A DNA stretch of 64,000 nt from Proteiniclasticum sp043951855 (GCF_043951855.1 NZ_JBINJW010000008.1:1-64000), one strand, 5' to 3'. Shown: positions 52,001 through 61,052, counted from the first letter of the stretch. Notes: generated from the letters alone by a model not told the origin. Made by a program: numbers and translations.

Positions 52001-52726
52001 TCGTAAAGGACTGAAGTCGCTTCTCAGCTCGATGTCTTTCAGATGAGTAAGAAAGGTGGTGTGTCTGCAGTGATCCGACCAGTAGGTGTCAAGGACCTTG
52101 ATTTCTGTAATGGTAGGATTCCTGTTCTCTTTGATGAAGTATTTCTGGATGAGAAGCAGATCTTCCTTCGTCATAGCCAGAGCATGAGCTTTCAGAAAGG
52201 AGATCAGCTGCTCCTCAGTGAGGCTTTGAAACCCGTCGATGATTTCCACATTCATGTTTTTCTGCGGAAAGTCTTCGAATCGGGTTTCAATCTTCCCTGT
52301 TCTCATTTCCACGGGATTCAGAAGATACTTCTGTATCCTTTCGAGATCTTCCGCTGATGCATCCGGAAAAACATAAATGGTTTTGTAACGGACTTCCACA
52401 TCGAATTTTCCGAGAACCAGCTTGATGCAGTCTTCCGCCGCTTTCGCCCGCTGGTCATACTGTCCAGGCAGCAACTCCAGAATGAAGTGCGGCAGATGAA
52501 GTAAAGAGGATGCATCTTTGAAGGTCGTATCCGTGCTTGATTCAGCGAATACTGTATAGGCTACCTTTTCCAGTTCATCCTCCAGGAGTCCCTGCACCTG
52601 ATAGAAGTGGATTATTCTGGATTCTGCCTGCAATCCAAGCATCAGTGCAAGATCCCTGTTCAGCTTCTGTTCTTCGTTTCTAAATTCCGGTTTCTTCTCA
52701 ACGAAAATATTAAGTATACTGCTCAT
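49007..52726 (-). CDS. purL: Phosphoribosylformylglycinamidine synthase, single chain
   Basis: A 1239-residue enzyme with the large single-chain layout: an N-terminal PurS-like part, the two-part FGAR amidotransferase core (TKEDLLLIQKYFI, SDHCRHTTF, FKNETHNHPTEIEPFGGAAT) and a C-terminal glutaminase (VFFGTNCELDIEYAFRDAGA, the Cys in LGICNGFQGL, and a His/Glu in VSHGEGRF). No separate purS or purQ is needed. It is the first gene of the pur operon. GGGAGG precedes the ATG, and the promoter lies 30-60 bases upstream. Confidence 0.95.
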   Translation of the reverse strand: MSSILNIFVEKKPEFRNEEQKLNRDLALMLGLQAESRIIHFYQVQGLLEDELEKVAYTVFAESSTDTTFKDASSLLHLPHFILELLPGQYDQRAKAAEDCIKLVLGKFDVEVRYKTIYVFPDASAEDLERIQKYLLNPVEMRTGKIETRFEDFPQKNMNVEIIDGFQSLTEEQLISFLKAHALAMTKEDLLLIQKYFIKENRNPTITEIKVLDTYWSDHCRHTTFLTHLKDIELRSDFSPLREAYDQYLQIRKELGREHRPITLMDLGTIGAKYLKAKGYASDIDESEEINACSISRTVRTDAGLKDVLLMFKNETHNHPTEIEPFGGAATCLGGAIRDPLSGRAYVYQGMRITGASDPGKSLKETLPGKLPQRVIVRGAAKGFSSYGNQIGLNTGYVEEIYHPGYEAKRLETGAVIASALKENVRRETPEKGDLIILLGGRTGRDGIGGATGSSKGHDASSISESGAEVQKGNAVEERKLQRFFRNEKASRLIRRCNDFGAGGVSVAIGELAESLDIYLHRVPKKYMGLDPTEIAISESQERMAVVIEEKDLTDFIHYAEEENLEATVVAVVTDTGRLRMYYEDQVVVDVSRAFIDTNGATSEASVLVELEREETRSAKENLTLAKALAEVSELNSCSQKGLLENFDTTIGRNSLILPYGGTHQDTRSPGMVSLIPLKDLTTYDASIMTYGFDPLSLEKNPFTGAYDSVVESLAKVVALGGDPKEVRLSFQEYFRKLGNDPSNWGRPFAALLGGLKAQLDFKVPSIGGKDSMSGSFQNLHVPDTLISFAVTTVRKEHVLSNTLKKKDSVLLSVRTPKTEDVYDALVFEENARLIQKLRERGYILSVDTLKKGLFVTVFNMAIGNRIGFRLEELSLHENRKDPGSFVLEVPREHLGEILSIGHHLLLKVVGYTHDNETVEIDREEISLETLLENHKAPLMEIFNEYKEEGTTLKTQYSPRESAVYPSYVEHPKVLIPVFFGTNCELDIEYAFRDAGAVSDTFVFRNGEKEIKASLEEFAQRIRSSHILMLSGGFSAADEPEGSGKYIANILRNPLIRDAIHDLTDNRKGLVLGICNGFQGLVKSGLLPYGKVIDPHEEMPTLTYNTAGKHMSRMARTKVVSRNTPWMNAAALGDVHDVPVSHGEGRFTASEKLLNELLENGQIITQYTDLSGDVTMEGPFNPNGSMWAIEGISSKDGRVFGKMGHTERYQDGLYQNYSGSYYTEMFRAGVKYFRNTDNL

Positions 52727-52754
52727 GTTTTCCTCCCGAACGTTTTATACCTAA

Positions 52755-52782
52755 ATGATAACATCCTAAGTTATAATGTCAA
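52755..52782 (-). promoter_or_regulatory. Sigma-A promoter of the purine operon
   Basis: On the minus strand, TTGACA (52777-52782) and TATCAT (52755-52760) are 16 bases apart. Transcription would start about 20 bases before the ATG, leaving no room for a leader riboswitch. Confidence 0.7.
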
Positions 52783-52955
52783 CATTATTGGATGAATTTT
52801 AATAATCGTTCGTACAGGTGTGAATATTAGCCGGTAATTATACGTTTTCACAAATATGGAGGTCCCTTCGTGACGGTTCGATTCGAAGCATATATAGATT
52901 TCTTCCCGATAAGGATTCCTTTTCTTCCCTTGTTTAAAGCTTGATGACTAGGTGG

Positions 52956-52990
52956 TATAATGACTGTAATATATCCTGATATGAATCAGG
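52956..52990 (+). promoter_or_regulatory. Extended -10 promoter and small leader hairpin of nadE
   Basis: TATAAT (52956-52961) is preceded by TGG to give an extended -10. A hairpin, CCTGAT-ATGA-ATCAGG (52975-52990), sits in the short leader just before the GGAGAGG ribosome binding site. Confidence 0.6.
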
Positions 52991-53020
52991 ATGAACTTAC
53001 GATATGGAGAGGTATAAGAA

Positions 53021-54934
53021 ATGGATTATATCAAAATATCTTCTGTGTCACCGAAACTGAAAGTTGCGGATGTACACTACAACAAGGAAGAGATTCTTAA
53101 ATCAGTCAGTCAGCTCGCCCGAAGTAAAGTGAAGGTGGCCCTGTTTCCGGAACTGGCTCTGACCAGCTACACAGCATCGGATCTGTTTTTTTCTGTGGAT
53201 CTTCTGGAGGAAGCGGAAAAGGCACTTGAGGAAATCATCGAATTCACCAGAAATCTGGATATGGTCGTTATCCTGGGTCTACCCGCAAGACATGAAGGAA
53301 GACTCTTCAACAGCGCTGCAGTTCTTTTCGAGGGAGAGATTCTGGGCATCGTACCAAAGCAGAATCTGCCCAATTACAACGAATTCTATGAGAGCAGATG
53401 GTTCACAGCCTATAACACGACCCATGGACACCAGATCGACCTGGGTGATCATAAAGGAATCCCCTTCGGAAATCTTGTGTTTTCAGCGGGTGAATATACA
53501 TTCGGGGTGGAAATATGCGAAGATCTTTTCGCCACGGTCTCCCCTTCGTCCAGTCTGTCACTCCAGGGAGCGGAAATCATATTCAATCTGTCCGCATCCA
53601 ATGAACTGGCAGGAAAAAGCGAATACAGACGGGATCTTGTGAAAATCACCAGCGCGAAAAATCTAGGCGCATATGTCTATGCTTCCGCCGGACCCAACGA
53701 GTCCACCACGGATCTGGTTTTCAGCGGACATCTTCTGGTCTGCGAATATGGTACGGTCATTGCAGAAAATGACAGATTTTCCATGGAGTCCGACCACATC
53801 ACCGCCTTCATCGACATCGCAAGAATCCGAGGAGAAAGACTGAGAAACACAACGTTCAGAAATGAGGCGGTGAACCCTCAGTATCTGGCGGATAAAGTAT
53901 CTTTCCGCCATCATTCCTATGAAGTGGTGGATTTTGACAGAAAAATCGATCCCCATCCATTCGTACCGAACAATCCGGAGGAAAGAAAAAAAAGAGCAAG
54001 AGAAATCCTGAACATACAGAGTCATGGTCTGGTGAAGCGACTCCAACATCTTCATATGAAGAAGACCGTCATCGGCATCTCTGGAGGACTGGATTCCACT
54101 TTAGCGCTGCTGGTGATTGTTAAAGCATATAATATCATGGGGATTCCCTATGAAAATATCGTAACTGTGACCATGCCCGGATTCGGTACTACGGATCGGA
54201 CGTACCAGAATGCCCTTGAACTTTGCAGGGAGCTTGGAACGGACCTTCGGGAGATCAGTATTGTGGAAGCTTCGCTTCTGCATTTCAGAGACATCGGTCA
54301 TGACAAAAATGTCCATGATGCGACTTACGAGAATGTCCAGGCGCGAGAAAGAACGCAGATACTTATGGATATCGCGAATAAGGAAGGCGCCATCGTCATA
54401 GGAACCGGAGATCTGTCGGAGCTTGCCCTCGGGTGGTGCACCTACAACGGCGATCAGATGTCCATGTATGGCGTCAATGCCTCCATACCGAAATCCCTGG
54501 TGCGTTATCTGGTGCGATATTTTTATGAGGAGGAATTCACTGGACGAATTTCCGAAGTGCTGAAAGATGTGCTGGAAACACCTGTGAGCCCTGAACTTCT
54601 CCCGAAAGGAAAAGAAGATGAGCTGCTGCAGATGACAGAGGATATTGTCGGTCCCTATGAGCTTCATGACTTCTTCCTGTATCACTACATGAAGTACGGA
54701 GCAGGCTATAAAAAGATCCTCTTCATGGCCGAAGCTGCATTTAAGGATCTCTATGATCCGGAAACCATAGGAAAATGGCTGAAAGTCTTTGTGAAGAGAT
54801 TCTATACACAGCAGTTCAAACGATCCGCCATGCCGGACGGGCCGAAAGTCGGCAGCATCTCCTTATCTCCCCGTGGGGATCTGAGAATGCCTTCTGATGC
54901 ATCCTACAATACTTTCATGGATACTTTAGAATAA
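53021..54934 (+). CDS. nadE: Glutamine-dependent NAD+ synthase
   Basis: A 637-residue two-domain enzyme making NAD+ from deamido-NAD+, ATP and glutamine. The N-terminal nitrilase-type glutaminase has its triad in FPELALTSY (Glu), PKQNLPNYNEF (Lys) and GVEICEDLFA (Cys). The C-terminal ATP-pyrophosphatase domain has the P-loop GISGGLDSTLALLV and the conserved IGTGDLSELALGWCTY. Length is typical for the glutamine-using form. It is divergent from purL and apparently monocistronic. Confidence 0.96.
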   Translation: MDYIKISSVSPKLKVADVHYNKEEILKSVSQLARSKVKVALFPELALTSYTASDLFFSVDLLEEAEKALEEIIEFTRNLDMVVILGLPARHEGRLFNSAAVLFEGEILGIVPKQNLPNYNEFYESRWFTAYNTTHGHQIDLGDHKGIPFGNLVFSAGEYTFGVEICEDLFATVSPSSSLSLQGAEIIFNLSASNELAGKSEYRRDLVKITSAKNLGAYVYASAGPNESTTDLVFSGHLLVCEYGTVIAENDRFSMESDHITAFIDIARIRGERLRNTTFRNEAVNPQYLADKVSFRHHSYEVVDFDRKIDPHPFVPNNPEERKKRAREILNIQSHGLVKRLQHLHMKKTVIGISGGLDSTLALLVIVKAYNIMGIPYENIVTVTMPGFGTTDRTYQNALELCRELGTDLREISIVEASLLHFRDIGHDKNVHDATYENVQARERTQILMDIANKEGAIVIGTGDLSELALGWCTYNGDQMSMYGVNASIPKSLVRYLVRYFYEEEFTGRISEVLKDVLETPVSPELLPKGKEDELLQMTEDIVGPYELHDFFLYHYMKYGAGYKKILFMAEAAFKDLYDPETIGKWLKVFVKRFYTQQFKRSAMPDGPKVGSISLSPRGDLRMPSDASYNTFMDTLE

Positions 54935-55040
54935 GTTAACTGCCTAGGCACATTTTAAAGGTATAATAATCAGGTGGTTTCTTAGATATTCTGCGGATTC
55001 AATATGATAATACGAAAAGTAAAAAAAGAGAGGTGTTAAT

Positions 55041-57719
55041 ATGTGGTTCAATAAATCACAAGACGAGGTCTTGAAAGAACTGGATGTCGATTTATCCAGT
55101 GGTCTGTCAGAGGCTGAAGTACAGACAAGAAGAGAGAAATACGGAGAGAACAAACTTCAGGAAGGCAAAAAGAAAACTCTGGTTCAGCTGTTTTTTTCGC
55201 AGCTAAATGATGCACTTATTTATGTTCTGCTTGGAGCAGCGGTGGTTACGCTGATTGTCGGTGAATACGCAGACTCCGTCATCATTCTTGCGGTGGTGTT
55301 TCTGAACGCGACCATCGGAGTGGTTCAGGAAGCCAAAGCCGAAAAAGCCATCGAAGCCTTGAACAAGCTGACCACCCCCAGATCTCTCGTGCGAAGAGAC
55401 GGGGAAACCAAAGAAATCAATTCCACACAGATTGTTCCTGGAGATGTGGTCATTCTTGATGCGGGACGTTATGTCCCTGCTGATATCAGGCTTACCACCA
55501 GCTCGAACCTTCAGATCGAAGAATCCGCTCTGACAGGTGAATCTGTTCCATCGAGCAAATTCTATGACAAGGTGTTCACGGAAGAGAACATTCCTGTGGG
55601 TGACCGGACCAATATGGCATTCATGTCCACCCTTGTGACCTATGGTCGTGGGGAAGGTGTTGTGGTGGGCACCGGAATGGAAACCATCGTCGGTAATATC
55701 GCGAAAAGTCTGAATGAAGAGACTGACGATATGACTCCTCTGCAGAAAAGAATGGATGAACTCGGCAAGACATTAGGTAAACTTGCCCTTGGTATCACGA
55801 TTCTGATGTTTATCATCGGTTTCCTTCAGGGAAGAGACCTTCTGGATATGCTTCTGACATCCATCAGCCTTGCAGTGGCGGCCATACCGGAAGGACTACC
55901 TGCCATCGTGGCCATTGTTCTGGCTCTGGGTGTCACCCGCATGAGCAAGATCAATGCCATCGTGAAGAAGCTGCCTGCTGTTGAAACACTGGGCTCTGTC
56001 AATATCATCTGTTCCGACAAGACAGGAACACTTACACAGAACAAAATGACCGTCCTGAAATATTACATCTATGATGAACTGGTGGAAGTGGACATAAGAG
56101 AAGAATCTCATGAGGCAAAAGATGAGGCGTCGGAAGAACTCATCAAGTCCTTTGTTCTCTGCAGTGATGCCACTGCCAATGAGAAAGAGTCCACCGGAGA
56201 TCCGACGGAAATCGCTCTGATTGTTCTGGGCAACAAACATGGAATGACGAAAGATGAAATGAACAGGCTGTATCCCCGAGTGGATGAGAAACCCTTTGAT
56301 TCAGACAGAAAACTCATGTCCACCCTCAACGAAGAGAATGACGGTTATCGTGTACATACAAAAGGCGCCATTGACAATATCCTGAAGATCTCCTCCTCGA
56401 TTCTGATCAACGGAGAAGTGAAACCGCTGACAGAGGAAATGAGAAAGACCATTCTTGATAAATCCATCGAGATGTCCAATGAGGCATTAAGAGTTCTAGG
56501 TGTTGCTTATAAGGATGCTGAGGAGAAAATCGATCCCGAAGAAATGGAAAAGGATCTTACAGTCATAGGATTTGTCGCAATGATCGACCCACCTAGACTG
56601 GAAGTGAAGGATTCCATCGCATCTGCTCATATGGCCGGCATCACATCCATCATGATCACCGGTGACCATAAGAATACTGCAGTTGCCATAGCCAAGGAGC
56701 TGGGTATCGCAGATGATATCGGTCAGGCCATGACCGGTGCTGAAATCGACGAACTCTCCGATGAAGAGTTCGCTGAAAAAATCAACAATTACAGAGTCTT
56801 TGCCAGAGTTTCACCGGATCATAAGGTGAAAATCGTCAAAGCCTTCAAGAAACAGGGCAACATCGTGTCTATGACCGGTGACGGCGTTAACGATGCGCCA
56901 TCACTGAAACATGCAGACATAGGTGTAGCCATGGGCATCACCGGTACAGACGTATCAAAAGGCGCGGCGGATATGATTCTGACAGATGACAACTTTACAA
57001 CCATCGTTGCAGCCATTGAAGAAGGAAGAAATATCTACAACAACATCAAGAAAGCCGTAATCTTCCTGCTTTCATGTAACCTTGGAGAAATCGTGGCGAT
57101 TTTCGTATCGGTACTCTTCTCCTTCGCGATTCCACTGCTCCCTACTCAGATCCTCTGGGTGAATCTGGTTACAGATACGCTTCCAGCGATCTCATTAGGA
57201 GTAGACCCTGGAGACCCGGATGTAATGAAGAAAGAGCCAAGAGATCCGAAGGAAAGCTTTTTCGCACGAGGTGCAGGAATCAGAGCAATCATCGGAGGAC
57301 TTCTCATCGGTTCCCTTACTTTGCTTGCATTCGCCATAGGCCTTGAAGAGCGGGGTTCTTCCCTTTTCGAATCTGCCGATGCGCCGGAAGATGTCCTGAT
57401 TTATGCCAGAACCATGGCTTTTGTCGTACTGGCCACATCACAGCTTTTCTATTCACTGACCATGAGAAGCGAAACAAAATCCATATTCCAGGTGGGATTC
57501 TTCAAGAACAAGTATCTTCTTCTGTCAATCATTGCAGGAACAGGACTACAGTTCGGATTGATCTCCATCCCATTCCTGGCAGAAGCGTTTAAAGTCATCG
57601 CACTGCCGCTGAATGACTGGCTCATCGTCTTTGGTTTATCCCTGCTGCCTCTCCTAGCCAATGAGATCATCAAGATTTTCATGAGAGCGTACAGAAAAAA
57701 GAACAATCTTCCACTGTAG
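55041..57719 (+). CDS. P-type cation ATPase, Ca2+-transporting type
   Basis: A P2-type ATPase of 892 residues. Features in order: an N-terminal cation-ATPase domain; TM1-2; the actuator domain with LTGESVP; TM3-4 with the ion-site motif AAIPEGLPAIVAIVLALG; the phosphorylation site CSDKTGTLTQNKM; a nucleotide-binding domain with KGAIDNIL; the hinge MTGDGVNDAPSLK; and six C-terminal helices. PEGLP and a C-terminal NLVTDTLPAISLG fit SERCA/PMR1-type calcium pumps, but ion choice is inferred. AGAGGTG precedes the ATG. It ends at a strong GC-rich terminator. Confidence 0.92.
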   Translation: MWFNKSQDEVLKELDVDLSSGLSEAEVQTRREKYGENKLQEGKKKTLVQLFFSQLNDALIYVLLGAAVVTLIVGEYADSVIILAVVFLNATIGVVQEAKAEKAIEALNKLTTPRSLVRRDGETKEINSTQIVPGDVVILDAGRYVPADIRLTTSSNLQIEESALTGESVPSSKFYDKVFTEENIPVGDRTNMAFMSTLVTYGRGEGVVVGTGMETIVGNIAKSLNEETDDMTPLQKRMDELGKTLGKLALGITILMFIIGFLQGRDLLDMLLTSISLAVAAIPEGLPAIVAIVLALGVTRMSKINAIVKKLPAVETLGSVNIICSDKTGTLTQNKMTVLKYYIYDELVEVDIREESHEAKDEASEELIKSFVLCSDATANEKESTGDPTEIALIVLGNKHGMTKDEMNRLYPRVDEKPFDSDRKLMSTLNEENDGYRVHTKGAIDNILKISSSILINGEVKPLTEEMRKTILDKSIEMSNEALRVLGVAYKDAEEKIDPEEMEKDLTVIGFVAMIDPPRLEVKDSIASAHMAGITSIMITGDHKNTAVAIAKELGIADDIGQAMTGAEIDELSDEEFAEKINNYRVFARVSPDHKVKIVKAFKKQGNIVSMTGDGVNDAPSLKHADIGVAMGITGTDVSKGAADMILTDDNFTTIVAAIEEGRNIYNNIKKAVIFLLSCNLGEIVAIFVSVLFSFAIPLLPTQILWVNLVTDTLPAISLGVDPGDPDVMKKEPRDPKESFFARGAGIRAIIGGLLIGSLTLLAFAIGLEERGSSLFESADAPEDVLIYARTMAFVVLATSQLFYSLTMRSETKSIFQVGFFKNKYLLLSIIAGTGLQFGLISIPFLAEAFKVIALPLNDWLIVFGLSLLPLLANEIIKIFMRAYRKKNNLPL

Positions 57720-57729
57720 CATAGGAAAG

Positions 57730-57766
57730 ACCCCCCTGAAGCATACATGACAGGCTTCAGGGGGGT
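57730..57766 (+). terminator. Terminator of the P-type ATPase gene
   Basis: ACCCCCCTGAAGC (57730-57742) pairs perfectly with GCTTCAGGGGGGT (57754-57766). The T tract is weak (GTTATCTT). Confidence 0.83.
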
Positions 57767-57865
57767 GTTATCTTCCGCAGGAATAAATACATACACATCT
57801 TTTATCGTCTGTGATATTATTATGAGTACGGAAATTATATTTTTTTATTCAGCAAAGGAGCAAGT

Positions 57866-58906
57866 ATGGAACAGATTAAAAGACTCATCGGACTAAGAAA
57901 AGAAGCGGTACTTCTCGACTCATGGCTCTATATCCTGAAGGCGATGCTCGCCATAGGAACAGGATATGTTTTCGGCATGATGTTCGATGTGACAAGACTT
58001 GATATGATTTCAGTCCTTCTGGGTGTCATGTATAATCTTGAGGCAACAAACATTTCGGCTGTGAAAGGCGGCGTCAATCAGCTGCTTGCATCATTTCTTG
58101 GTGCCGTCACAACAGGAATTCTTGTCTATTTTCTGGGTGTGAACATTCTCACCATCATGCTGGGAATGGGACTTACACTGTATATGGCACTGAAGATTGA
58201 CTACAGGGCAGTATCCCCTGTTGCCATCTTCACCAGCATCTACATGACGCAGTTTATTCAGAGTGATGCCATGGGCAATCCAAGCATTCTTCTGACGATC
58301 AGACTCCGTATGCTGGCATTGGGACTGGGTGTTCTCATCGCAATCATCTTCAACCTGATTTTTTCTTTCTTCTATTATCGGAAGATCACAAGAAAAAGAC
58401 TGGAGTTTGTAAGACTCAAGCTGGAAAACATCATGTCCCTGACCTATGATTATCTGATGGATCATGAAAATCCGGAGAAAATGAGCTACAATATGCCTTT
58501 TAGCCATGTCTTCGCAGATATCGAAATTGTCACGAATAATATCGAGGCGTTGAAGAAAGAACCCCTGATTCCACTGAATGTCATGCAGAAGAAGAACCTG
58601 AAGACGGCAGAAGAAGTGATCCGGAGACTGAAAGTCATGACGCACCTGGCTTATGACAGCTGCTATACAAAAGACACCTATAAAGTGATTGTGCAGGAGC
58701 ATGATTTAATGGAGTTCAGAAAATTCACGGAAGAACTGAAAAATCTCGATTTCCTGAAAACGAGCGAGGAGGATGAGGTGAAGTATATGCCTCATCTGAA
58801 GATTTATCCTTCTGAGGATTCCGAAGGTGCTATGAGGATCTTTGAAACTCTGGACCTGCTGTATACCGAATTCAATACCATCGTGGAACTGCAGAAGAAA
58901 ATGTGA
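57866..58906 (+). CDS. Aromatic acid exporter (ArAE/FUSC-like) family membrane protein
   Basis: A 346-residue protein. The N-terminal half (residues 20-170) has about six membrane helices in a pattern typical of the Firmicute ArAE_1 (formerly DUF939) family: LKAMLAIGTGYVFGMMF, VLLGVMYNLEATNISAVKGG and RLRMLALGLGVLIAIIFNLI. The C-terminal half is a cytoplasmic helical domain. By family it may export aromatic or other weak acids; no substrate is proven. AAAGGAG lies upstream of the ATG. It is monocistronic. Confidence 0.78.
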   Translation: MEQIKRLIGLRKEAVLLDSWLYILKAMLAIGTGYVFGMMFDVTRLDMISVLLGVMYNLEATNISAVKGGVNQLLASFLGAVTTGILVYFLGVNILTIMLGMGLTLYMALKIDYRAVSPVAIFTSIYMTQFIQSDAMGNPSILLTIRLRMLALGLGVLIAIIFNLIFSFFYYRKITRKRLEFVRLKLENIMSLTYDYLMDHENPEKMSYNMPFSHVFADIEIVTNNIEALKKEPLIPLNVMQKKNLKTAEEVIRRLKVMTHLAYDSCYTKDTYKVIVQEHDLMEFRKFTEELKNLDFLKTSEEDEVKYMPHLKIYPSEDSEGAMRIFETLDLLYTEFNTIVELQKKM

Positions 58907-58946
58907 AAAAAAGATTGAGCCGAAGAAAAACGGCTCAATCTTTTTT
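58907..58946. terminator. Bidirectional terminator between the ArAE gene and the fRMsr operon
   Basis: A perfect 16-bp stem, AAAAAAGATTGAGCCG (58907-58922) with CGGCTCAATCTTTTTT (58931-58946), starts right at the ArAE stop codon. Confidence 0.93.
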
Positions 58947-58967
58947 CATGAAGATGTTGTGTCTGAT

Positions 58968-59450
58968 TTACAGAGATTTTTCCAGAATCGCTACGAGTTC
59001 TTCCATATAGGTCTTCTCAAGATCCGTGAACCTTGATAGAGAGGGGCTGTCGATGTCCAGTACGCCGAAGACTTCTCCCTCTTTACAGATTGGCACCACC
59101 AGTTCGGAACGGGATGCGGAATCACAAGCGATATGGTTGTCAAGGGCCAGTACGTCGTCCACCATCTGGGTTTTCCTTTCCTTCACACTGGTTCCGCATA
59201 CTCCAGAGCCGATCTCAATGCGGTTGCAGGCGGGCTTCCCCTGGAAAGGTCCGAGGAGCAGTTCCCCTTCCTTCATGAGGTAGAATCCGACCCAGTTGAT
59301 ATCATCCATGTACATATTGATCACAGCGCTGATATTGGCCAGATTCGCCAAGGTGTCTGTTTCGTTTTTCAGCTGTGCCTTGACGAAGAGAAGTGCGCTC
59401 TTCATTTTCTTTTCTCTGCTCATTCCTGTAGGATTTGCTGTTTCTATCAA
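58968..59450 (-). CDS. Free methionine-(R)-sulfoxide reductase, GAF-type
   Basis: A 160-residue GAF-domain enzyme that reduces free methionine-(R)-sulfoxide. The fRMsr hallmarks are visible: INWVGFYLMKEGELLLGPFQ, the Cys residues in GKPACNRIEIGSGVCG and the catalytic Cys in NHIACDSASRSELVVP. The start is TTG at 59450, with GGAGGAGG 7 bases upstream. It is the last gene of a three-gene operon with gamma carbonic anhydrase and cvfB. Confidence 0.9.
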   Translation of the reverse strand: MIETANPTGMSREKKMKSALLFVKAQLKNETDTLANLANISAVINMYMDDINWVGFYLMKEGELLLGPFQGKPACNRIEIGSGVCGTSVKERKTQMVDDVLALDNHIACDSASRSELVVPICKEGEVFGVLDIDSPSLSRFTDLEKTYMEELVAILEKSL

Positions 59451-59476
59451 TTTATGTCCTCCTCCGTGTAGGGTCT

Positions 59477-60322
59477 CTATTTCAGATGGGTTCCCTTTTC
59501 ATCCTGTCTGATCAGTCCTTTTTTCATCAGATTTCCCAGAGAAATCTTGAAGTAGTTCTTGCTGCTGTTGAACTGCTTTCTGATTTCATCCGGTGTGGAC
59601 TTATCATTGTAAGGCATGAATCCGTCATGTTCCTTCAGATAATCAAGGATTGTATCAGAGAGCTCCTCTTTCGCCTCGATCATTTTCTTTCTGGGGGTGA
59701 AGCTGATCCTTCCATCTTCAAGGACTCTCTTGATGGTTCCTGTGACTCTGTCTCCAGGATTGATGTCCGTGAAGTATTCATTCTTCAGCACGATGCCCAT
59801 ATATTTCTCTTCAATGGCCACTTCCAGTGTGCCGTTGGTCTGTTTATCATACACGATGCCAGTGACGGTCTCCCCCACCTGATACTGTTCTTCTTCAGGG
59901 ATATCCAGGTATCTGCCGACTTCTGTGGAAGCTGCCAGACGACCGGTCTTATCCTCATAGATGAATACAAGGTATTCGTTTCCGGGCACCATGGTGTATT
60001 TCATTTCTCTTTTCGGTACCAGAATATCTCTTTCCAGTCCGAAATCCATGAACGCACCGAACTCGGTTACGGAAGTTACTTTAAGCACTGCAAAATTATC
60101 TACAGTAACCTTAGGCTTTTTCATGGTTGCAATGAGTCTGTCCTTGGAATCCCTGTAAATGAACACCTGGACTTCGTCCCCTATTTTCGGGGTGTCCCCG
60201 ACGATGTTCCCATTGGGAAGTAGAATATCATCTGAAGTGTTCCCTGTCTCCTTGTCCAGATAAAGTCCGAAGGAAGCTTCTCGCTTCACCTTCAACATAT
60301 TGTAATCGCCAAACTTAATCAT
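59477..60322 (-). CDS. cvfB: CvfB-like S1-domain RNA-binding protein
   Basis: A 281-residue protein with several S1/OB-type beta-barrel domains (LKVKREASFGLYLDKETG, LKVTSVTEFGAFMDFGLERD, ETVTGIVYDKQTNGTLEVAI) and a C-terminal winged helix (KSTPDEIRKQFNSSKNYFK). This is the layout of the CvfB/YitL family, which binds RNA and affects gene expression in Gram-positive bacteria. The start at 60322 is preferred because AAGGAG lies 7 bases upstream. It overlaps the upstream gene by 8 bases. Confidence 0.87.
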   Translation of the reverse strand: MIKFGDYNMLKVKREASFGLYLDKETGNTSDDILLPNGNIVGDTPKIGDEVQVFIYRDSKDRLIATMKKPKVTVDNFAVLKVTSVTEFGAFMDFGLERDILVPKREMKYTMVPGNEYLVFIYEDKTGRLAASTEVGRYLDIPEEEQYQVGETVTGIVYDKQTNGTLEVAIEEKYMGIVLKNEYFTDINPGDRVTGTIKRVLEDGRISFTPRKKMIEAKEELSDTILDYLKEHDGFMPYNDKSTPDEIRKQFNSSKNYFKISLGNLMKKGLIRQDEKGTHLK

Positions 60323-60833
60323 TTCTGTCTCCTTTATGCTCCATCGCATAGTCAAAATAGTGCTTTGCCGAGTTTTCTAATTTCACGATTTCTTCAATCG
60401 TCAATTTTCTTACGAATTTTGCAGGTCTTCCCATCCACAGTTCTCCCTCAGGAATCTTTTTTCCTTCCGTAACAAGGCTCCCTGCCCCGATCATGGTGTT
60501 TTTACCGATTTCAGAACCGTTCAGAAGGATACTGCCCATACCGATGATGGAATTTCCCAAGATGGATGCGCCATGTATGATACATCCATGCCCAATAGTC
60601 ACATGATCTCCGATGGTCAGCGTCAGTCCCTTGTCTGTGTGGAGGATGGAATTGTCCTGTATATTGGTTTGTCTGCCAATGCGTATGGGCGCTACATCCC
60701 CGCGGATCACCGTACCATACCAGACGGAAGATTGTTCGCCTATTCTGATATCTCCTATGAGTGTCGCATTTTCCGCAATAAAACAATTTTCCTGTATTTC
60801 GGGTCTGACCCCTTTAAATTCTTTAATCATCAT
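60315..60833 (-). CDS. Gamma-type carbonic anhydrase family protein
   Basis: A 172-residue left-handed beta-helix protein of hexapeptide repeats, the YrdA/PaaY branch of gamma carbonic anhydrases. The metal-binding histidines are visible in NSILHTDKG and HVTIGHGCIIHGAS, and the N-terminal part has SSVWYGTVIRGDVAPIRIG. It is probably zinc-dependent; hydratase activity of bacterial homologues varies. The start is ATG at 60833 or the next ATG at 60830, behind GAGGT. It heads the operon with cvfB and fRMsr. Confidence 0.87.
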   Translation of the reverse strand: MMIKEFKGVRPEIQENCFIAENATLIGDIRIGEQSSVWYGTVIRGDVAPIRIGRQTNIQDNSILHTDKGLTLTIGDHVTIGHGCIIHGASILGNSIIGMGSILLNGSEIGKNTMIGAGSLVTEGKKIPEGELWMGRPAKFVRKLTIEEIVKLENSAKHYFDYAMEHKGDRND

Positions 60834-60966
60834 ACCTCATTTTCCTCAAATTTTGTAAGTTCAGTGCAAATTTATCCGATGAAACACGCTTTCCCTTGGT
60901 CTTTTTGAGTTCTTTTAAATCCTGTAATTTCTTTTCCCCTTTTTTTCGCGTTGTCAAGTTGTTAAA

Positions 60967-61020
60967 TATCTACATATTGTGTTTTTGAGTATTGCTTTGC
61001 ACAACATATAGTATTATACT
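60967..61020 (+). promoter_or_regulatory. NrdR-like boxes at the nrdJ promoter
   Basis: TATCTACATATTGTGT (60967-60982) and GCACAACATATAGTAT (60999-61014) match the NrdR box ACACWATATATWGTGT at 12 and 13 of 16 positions. Their starts are 32 bases apart, three helical turns. The second box fills the spacer between TTGCTT (60992-60997) and TATACT (61015-61020). Confidence 0.65.
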
Positions 61021-61052
61021 TAATTCATCGTCAATTATTTGGGAGGTTAGCA

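Noticed and set aside
52730..52815. Possible PurR boxes (ACGAAC and GTTCGG) around the purL promoter
   Set aside because: The two cores are about 70 bases apart instead of the usual 16-17, and the flanks do not match the A/T pattern well. Too weak to list as a feature.
52783..52860. CGTATAAT-like segment upstream of purL resembling the start of a purine riboswitch
   Set aside because: On the minus strand CGTATAAT is present, but the following conserved joining segments of the guanine/adenine aptamer are absent. The predicted promoter also lies downstream of it.
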